From: Slackia sp. ZJ119
Lineage (GTDB): Bacteria > Actinomycetota > Coriobacteriia > Coriobacteriales > Eggerthellaceae
NCBI RefSeq assembly: GCF_011039175.1
Contig: NZ_JAAKEN010000003.1
Span: forward strand, 62,001 to 126,000
Direction of reading: 5' to 3'
DNA: 64,000 bases
Shown here: positions 60,575 through 64,000 of the stretch, one piece after another
Layout of the letters: each line of letters starts with the position of its first letter
Position numbering within the stretch: the stretch's first letter is position 1
Program-made: the position numbers and the translations under genes
Notes under the pieces: generated by a model
What the model saw: only the letters and a program-made list of their open reading frames with translations
Told to the model about the DNA's origin: nothing
Database searches by the model: none

Positions 60575-61100
60575 CGTCCAAGCGGTTCTGGCCGGATTTG
60601 GCGGCCAAGGCGTTCTGTTCGCCGGCAAGATCATGGCTGCCGCAGCGCTCATCGAAGATCGCGAGGTGTCGTGGCTGCCTTCCTACGGCCCTGAAATGCG
60701 CGGCGGCACGGCGAACTGCAGCGTGTGCATCGGTGACGACCCCATCGGCAGCCCGCTCGTGCTTGCGCCCAATGTGCTCATAGCCATGAACCAGCCCTCG
60801 CTCGACAAGTTCGCCGCTTCGGTGCAGCCCGGCGGCATCGTCGTGGTCGACTCCACGCTCGTGCCAGACATCCCTGTCATCGACGGCGTGAACGTTTTTC
60901 CCGTCGCGGCCACGGCGCTGGCCGAGGAGAACGGCTACAAGGGCCTGGCGAACATGATTTTGGTCGGCAAGGCGTGGGCCGAATCGCAGTTCTGCTCCGA
61001 AGAGACGCTGCAGGCGGCCGTGAAGAAGTGCGTGCCGGCGAAAAGGATCGAGAAGCTTCCGATGAACCTGGCTGCGCTCAAGCTGGGCATCGACGCATAG
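60567..61100 (+). CDS. korC: 2-oxoacid:ferredoxin oxidoreductase gamma subunit
   Basis: A 177-residue subunit with the family start VLAGFGGQGVLFAGKIMAAAA (given in part: GFGGQGVLFAGK) that binds CoA, the conserved WLPSYGPEMRGGTANCSV and NMILVGKAW. It completes the four-subunit enzyme in the order delta-alpha-beta-gamma. Only 16 bases separate its stop from the ATG of the second cupin regulator, so the two may share a message. Confidence 0.93.
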   Translation: MRNVQAVLAGFGGQGVLFAGKIMAAAALIEDREVSWLPSYGPEMRGGTANCSVCIGDDPIGSPLVLAPNVLIAMNQPSLDKFAASVQPGGIVVVDSTLVPDIPVIDGVNVFPVAATALAEENGYKGLANMILVGKAWAESQFCSEETLQAAVKKCVPAKRIEKLPMNLAALKLGIDA

Positions 61101-61116
61101 GGCGGAAAGGGTGCTC

Positions 61117-61668
61117 ATGGACAAGGTGATGGAAGAGATCGGCCTGCGCATCAAAGGCTTGCGCGAGGCGTGCGACGTCACGCGCGAGGACATGGCGGTC
61201 GAGCTGGAAGTGCCGCTGGAAACGTACGAGAAGTGGGAAGAGACCGGCGCCGACGTGCCCATTTCGGCCATCTACCACATGGCGCGGCACTTCGGCGTGG
61301 AGTTCACCGAGATTCTGACCGGCACCGCTGCGAAGCTCAACACCTACCATGTCGTGAGAAACGGCGAAGGCATGGAAGTCGACCGCAACCCCGAATACCA
61401 CTTCGAGGACTTGGCCTGGCGCTACACCGGCAAGGTCATGCAGCCGCTTTTGGTGGTGCTCGACCCGACCGACAAGCCCGCGAAGCTCGTCACGCACACC
61501 GGCCAGGAGTTCAACCTGGTCATGGAAGGCTGCGTCATCGTGAGCTGGGGCACGAAGGAATTCGAGCTGCATCCTGGCGACTCGATCTACTTCAACCCCG
61601 AAGTGCCTCACGGCCAGCGCTGTGCCGGCGACAAGCCCGCGAAGTTCGTGACGATCATTGCCGAGTAG
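61117..61668 (+). CDS. HTH (XRE) and cupin domain regulator
   Basis: A 183-residue paralogue of the regulator at 55000. The N-terminal helix-turn-helix (IKGLREACDVTREDMAVELEV, in part) precedes the cupin (EFNLVMEGCVIVSWGTK, LHPGDSIYFNPEVPHGQR). Relative to 55000 the cupin carries a histidine in VPHGQR as a likely metal ligand, and the other has GRGHGM. It precedes the second synthetase with 356 bases of repeat-rich spacer. I chose ATG 61117, six bases after GGAAAGG, rather than GTG 61111. Confidence 0.88.
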   Translation: MDKVMEEIGLRIKGLREACDVTREDMAVELEVPLETYEKWEETGADVPISAIYHMARHFGVEFTEILTGTAAKLNTYHVVRNGEGMEVDRNPEYHFEDLAWRYTGKVMQPLLVVLDPTDKPAKLVTHTGQEFNLVMEGCVIVSWGTKEFELHPGDSIYFNPEVPHGQRCAGDKPAKFVTIIAE

Positions 61669-61674
61669 ATGGGT

Positions 61675-61898
61675 CCGTCCGCCCTGGCGGGACGGACGGA
61701 CCGGGCCGACGCTGCGAAGAGCCGCAGCAACCCATCTTGGCGCTTGCGGGTTCCGTCCGCCCTGGCGGGACGGACGGACCGGGCCGACGCTGCGAAGAGC
61801 CGCAACAACCCATCTTGGCGCTTGCGGGTTCCGTCCGCCCTGGCGGGACGGACGGACCGGGCCGACGCTGCGAAGAGCCGCAGCAACCCATCTTGGCG
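61675..61898. repeat. 78-bp tandem repeat, nearly three copies
   Basis: Copies begin at 61675, 61753 and 61831, with almost no differences (CGCAGCAACCC in copies 1 and 3, CGCAACAACCC in copy 2). Each holds the hairpins CCGTCC-N9-GGACGG, CTGCG-AAGAGC-CGCAG, and AACCC...GGGTT. The period is a multiple of three, which keeps frames open, but no gene is supported. Confidence 0.85.
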
Positions 61899-61957
61899 CT
61901 CCAAGCCCTCGTCGCGTACCGAAGTACGCTTCCTCGGGCTTTCACGCCAATATGGGT
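61886..61957. repeat. Long imperfect hairpin following the tandem repeats
   Basis: Successive pairs ACCCAT/ATGGGT, TTGGCG/CGCCAA, AGCCC/GGGCT and GCGTAC/GTACGC close on a CGAA tetraloop (61920-61923). It starts in the third repeat copy. Confidence 0.75.
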
Positions 61958-62024
61958 CACTGCAGCTCTTCTCGCTGACTGAACGACGAGAGTTTCTCAA
62001 CCACTGCAGAGAGGTAGCTATCAT

Positions 62025-63698
62025 ATGGACCACGTGTTGAAGCAGTATTGTCCGCGCATCGAGTTCGACTCCTACGAAGACTTCTTCGAACATTTCACCA
62101 TCGAGGTTCCCGAGGCGTTCAACTTCGGATTCGACGTCGTCGACGAGTGGGCCCGCGTCGAGCCGGACAAGCGGGCGATGGTCTGGTGCGACGACCACGG
62201 CGCCGAGCGCACGTTCACGTTCACGGACATCTCGCGCCTGTCGAACCAAGCCGCCAACGCCTTTCGCAAGCTCGGCATCGGCAAGGGCGACGTGGTCATG
62301 TGCATCCTGCGCCGCCGCTGGGAATACTGGGTGTGCGCCGTGGCCCTGTGCAAGCTGGGCGCGACCATCATTCCGGCGTCGCTGCAGCTCACGAAGAAAG
62401 ACATCGTCTACCGCGCCGAGAGTGCGCAGGTCAAGGCCGTCGTGTGCGTCGACGACGACTACGTGTGCGGCGAAATGGAGGCCGCGCTGCCCGAATCGCC
62501 GACCATCGAAGAGCACATCGTCGTGGCGGGCGAGCGCGAAGGCTGGCGTTCGTTCGATGCGCTCATCGCCGACGAGTCCGACGCCTTCGAGCGGCCGACG
62601 GGCGAGGCGGGCGTCACGAGCAAAGACATCATGCTCATCTACTTCACGTCCGGCACCACGGGCATGGCCAAGGCGGTGTGCCACAACTTCGCGCATCCGC
62701 TCGGCCACATCATCACGGCGAAGTACTGGCAGCAGGTCAAGGAAGGCAAGCTGCACATGTCGGTGACCGATTCGGGCTGGGCGAAGTTCGGCTGGGGCAA
62801 GATCTACGGCCAGTGGATCTGCGGCGCGACCATCTTCACCTACGACATGGACTCGTTCGTGCCGACGCATTTGCTGCAAAAGATCCAGGACTACCGCCTG
62901 ACGACGTTCTGTGCGCCGCCGACGATGTACCGCTTCATGCTGCAAGAGGACGTGGCGGCCTACGACCTGTCGTCGGTGGAGAACTTCGCCACGGCGGGCG
63001 AGCCGCTCAACGCCGAGGTGACCATCCAATGGGAGAAGCTGACGGGCAAGAAGATCCGCGAAGGCTTCGGCCAGACCGAAGGGCCGGTGCTTTTGGCGAC
63101 GTTCCCGTGGATCGAACCGCGCCCGGGTTCGATGGGCAAGCCCTCGCCGCTTTTGAACATCAAGCTGCTTGACGACGCCGGCGCAGAAGTGCCCGACGGC
63201 GAAGAGGGCGCCATCTGCGTGACGGGGCTTCGCGAGGCGTATCCGCCGGGGCTGTTCGTGGGCTACTACCACGACGAGGAGCGCACGCGCGAGGCCGTGG
63301 GCGGGGATTACTACAACCTGCACGACATGGCGTGGCGCGACTCGGACGGCTACTGCTTCTTCGTGGGGCGCAACGACGACGTCATCAAGTGCTCGGGCTA
63401 TCGCATCGGGCCTTTCGAGGTGGAAAGCGCGCTCATCGAGCATCCGGCGGTGGTGGAATGCGCCGTGACCGCCGCGCCCGATCCTATTCGCGGCAAGGTG
63501 GTGAAGGCGACCGTCGTGCTCGCACGCGGGTGGGAGCCGTCGCCTGAGCTGGTGCGCGAGCTGCAAAACCACGTGAAGCACACCACGGCGCCGTACAAAT
63601 ACCCCCGCATCGTGGAGTTCGTCGACGAGCTGCCGAAGACCATCGGCGGCAAGATCAAGCGAAAGCTCATCCGTCAAACCGACGGCATCGAGGAGTAG
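62025..63698 (+). CDS. AMP-forming acyl-CoA synthetase (second)
   Basis: A 557-residue ANL-superfamily synthetase homologous to 55845. Motifs: IYFTSGTTGMAKAVCHN, REGFGQTEGPVL, SDGYCFFVGRNDDVIKCSGYRIGPFE in parts, and the catalytic lysine in LPKTIGGKIKRKLIR. The A7 region differs: the usual TGD is replaced by LHD (YYNLHDMAWRD), which keeps the ribose-binding aspartate. It is preceded by its own cupin regulator and a repeat-rich spacer. Each regulator-synthetase pair probably answers to its own acid, with shared use of the oxidoreductase. Confidence 0.92.
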   Translation: MDHVLKQYCPRIEFDSYEDFFEHFTIEVPEAFNFGFDVVDEWARVEPDKRAMVWCDDHGAERTFTFTDISRLSNQAANAFRKLGIGKGDVVMCILRRRWEYWVCAVALCKLGATIIPASLQLTKKDIVYRAESAQVKAVVCVDDDYVCGEMEAALPESPTIEEHIVVAGEREGWRSFDALIADESDAFERPTGEAGVTSKDIMLIYFTSGTTGMAKAVCHNFAHPLGHIITAKYWQQVKEGKLHMSVTDSGWAKFGWGKIYGQWICGATIFTYDMDSFVPTHLLQKIQDYRLTTFCAPPTMYRFMLQEDVAAYDLSSVENFATAGEPLNAEVTIQWEKLTGKKIREGFGQTEGPVLLATFPWIEPRPGSMGKPSPLLNIKLLDDAGAEVPDGEEGAICVTGLREAYPPGLFVGYYHDEERTREAVGGDYYNLHDMAWRDSDGYCFFVGRNDDVIKCSGYRIGPFEVESALIEHPAVVECAVTAAPDPIRGKVVKATVVLARGWEPSPELVRELQNHVKHTTAPYKYPRIVEFVDELPKTIGGKIKRKLIRQTDGIEE

Positions 63699-63718
63699 CG
63701 GAAAGCCCGCCTGGCACG

Positions 63719-63765
63719 GGACCGGAAGCGAAAAAGCAGAAGCTTCCGGTCCTGTTTTCTTGTTT
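63719..63765 (+). terminator. Rho-independent terminator after the second acyl-CoA synthetase
   Basis: Perfect 11-bp stem GGACCGGAAGC/GCTTCCGGTCC with a 12-base A-rich loop, followed by TGTTTTCTTGTTT. It lies 21 bases beyond the stop. Confidence 0.88.
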
Positions 63766-63942
63766 CGGGCGCAGTCGGAAGACGGCTCGTGCGGCCCGCT
63801 TGGAAGGCACAACGTTTGGTTGCGGGCTGCTTGGCGGGCGTCGTCTACCGAGCGGCCGGCCCCTTCGCGTGCGCGAACGCCCGTTTTTCGCGCCGGTCGG
63901 CCAAGATGAACGCGATGACGACACGTAAGAAAGGGGTCGCCC

Positions 63943-64000
63943 ATGGCTTTGACGGCTGAAGAGATCAACGCGCTGAAACCCGATGCGATTCCACCGGCTC
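63943..64000 (+). CDS. Start of an unidentified gene, cut by the window end
   Basis: ATG at 63943 with AAAGGGG upstream. The first 19 residues read MALTAEEINALKPDAIPPA. They are too few to assign. It is in its own transcription unit, following a strong terminator by 178 bases. Confidence 0.55.
   Translation, partial: MALTAEEINALKPDAIPPA

Larger units (their letters stand above)
61669..62024. other. Gene-free spacer upstream of the second acyl-CoA synthetase
   Basis: Holds a 78-bp tandem repeat (61675-61898), a long imperfect hairpin (61886-61957), and 67 further bases up to the start codon with direct repeats CACTGCAG (about 61958 and 62003) and no visible promoter of high quality. Confidence 0.5.

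Noticed and set aside
61675-61898. CRISPR array
   Set aside because: Units are directly adjacent and identical, with no variable spacers and no cas genes.
61658-62040. Repeat-peptide reading frames through the 78-bp tandem repeats
   Set aside because: The period is divisible by three, so frames stay open on both strands. No start signal or codon preference supports them.

Overview
The window is a high-GC (roughly 65 %), densely coded bacterial chromosome segment. Gene content and style point to an anaerobic actinobacterium of the class Coriobacteriia, most likely Eggerthellales (Eggerthella/Slackia/Adlercreutzia-like). The supporting signs are GTG/TTG starts with strong AGGAGG sites, a Tat-exported [NiFe] hydrogenase with its own cytochrome b, LCP cell-wall ligases with family 2 glycosyltransferases, ferredoxin-dependent 2-oxoacid oxidoreductase, and a MutY relative without an Fe-S cluster. 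I see no rRNA, tRNA, phage, insertion sequence with a transposase, or CRISPR array.

Layout. 1-5.7 kb: HAD phosphatase, an AAA+-like protein without a P-loop, Rrf2 regulator, MutY-like glycosylase, MntP and PheA. 5.9-10.9 kb: hydrogenase small and large subunits, cytochrome b, a terminator, a small membrane protein and a maturation protease. 10.9-22.7 kb: DNA repair and RNA/translation genes (Nth, UvrA2-like, Mfd, an ABC-F ATPase, TrmL), a RelB/PIN toxin-antitoxin pair and a Cys-rich membrane protein. 22.7-38.1 kb: LysR regulator divergent from SerC, then a long collinear housekeeping run: site-2 protease, ScpA, ScpB, RluB, TyrA, AroA, Cmk, PlsC, IspH, radical-SAM DUF512, Der, PlsY, GpsA. Most genes in this run touch or overlap by 4-8 bases. 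38.1-39.3 kb: 1.2 kb without genes, holding a possible small RNA and a large inverted-repeat element. 39.3-45.1 kb: lipoprotein, a methyltransferase-fold protein lacking its catalytic cysteine, Rpe, cysteine desulfurase, PHP phosphatase, Nif3-like protein and a zinc-ribbon coiled-coil protein. 45.1-54.7 kb: cell-envelope island with four GT2 glycosyltransferases around two LCP proteins, a dicarboxylate/amino-acid symporter and an RmlD-like reductase. 55.0-63.7 kb: a probable carboxylic-acid metabolism locus in which two cupin/HTH regulators and two AMP-forming acyl-CoA synthetases bracket a MinD-like ATPase and a four-subunit 2-oxoacid:ferredoxin oxidoreductase. A further gene starts at 63943 and runs off the end.

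The most unusual content is non-coding. (1) Two homologous elements of about 250 bp (38752-39000 and 52098-52349) are each built of inverted arms of about 75 bp around an AGTT-N10-AACT palindrome, and they lie in opposite orientations. (2) A dispersed hairpin element with GGGAAACGCTGA ends occurs at three places (18911, 45105, 55581), twice starting exactly at a stop codon. (3) A 78-bp tandem repeat that runs into a 72-base imperfect hairpin lies upstream of the second acyl-CoA synthetase. (4) A possible small RNA of about 190 bases with its own promoter and terminator follows gpsA. Among proteins, the Ser-for-Cys alkyltransferase homologue (39871-40338), the P-loop-less AAA+ protein, and the acyl-CoA synthetase/oxidoreductase locus deserve the closest look.
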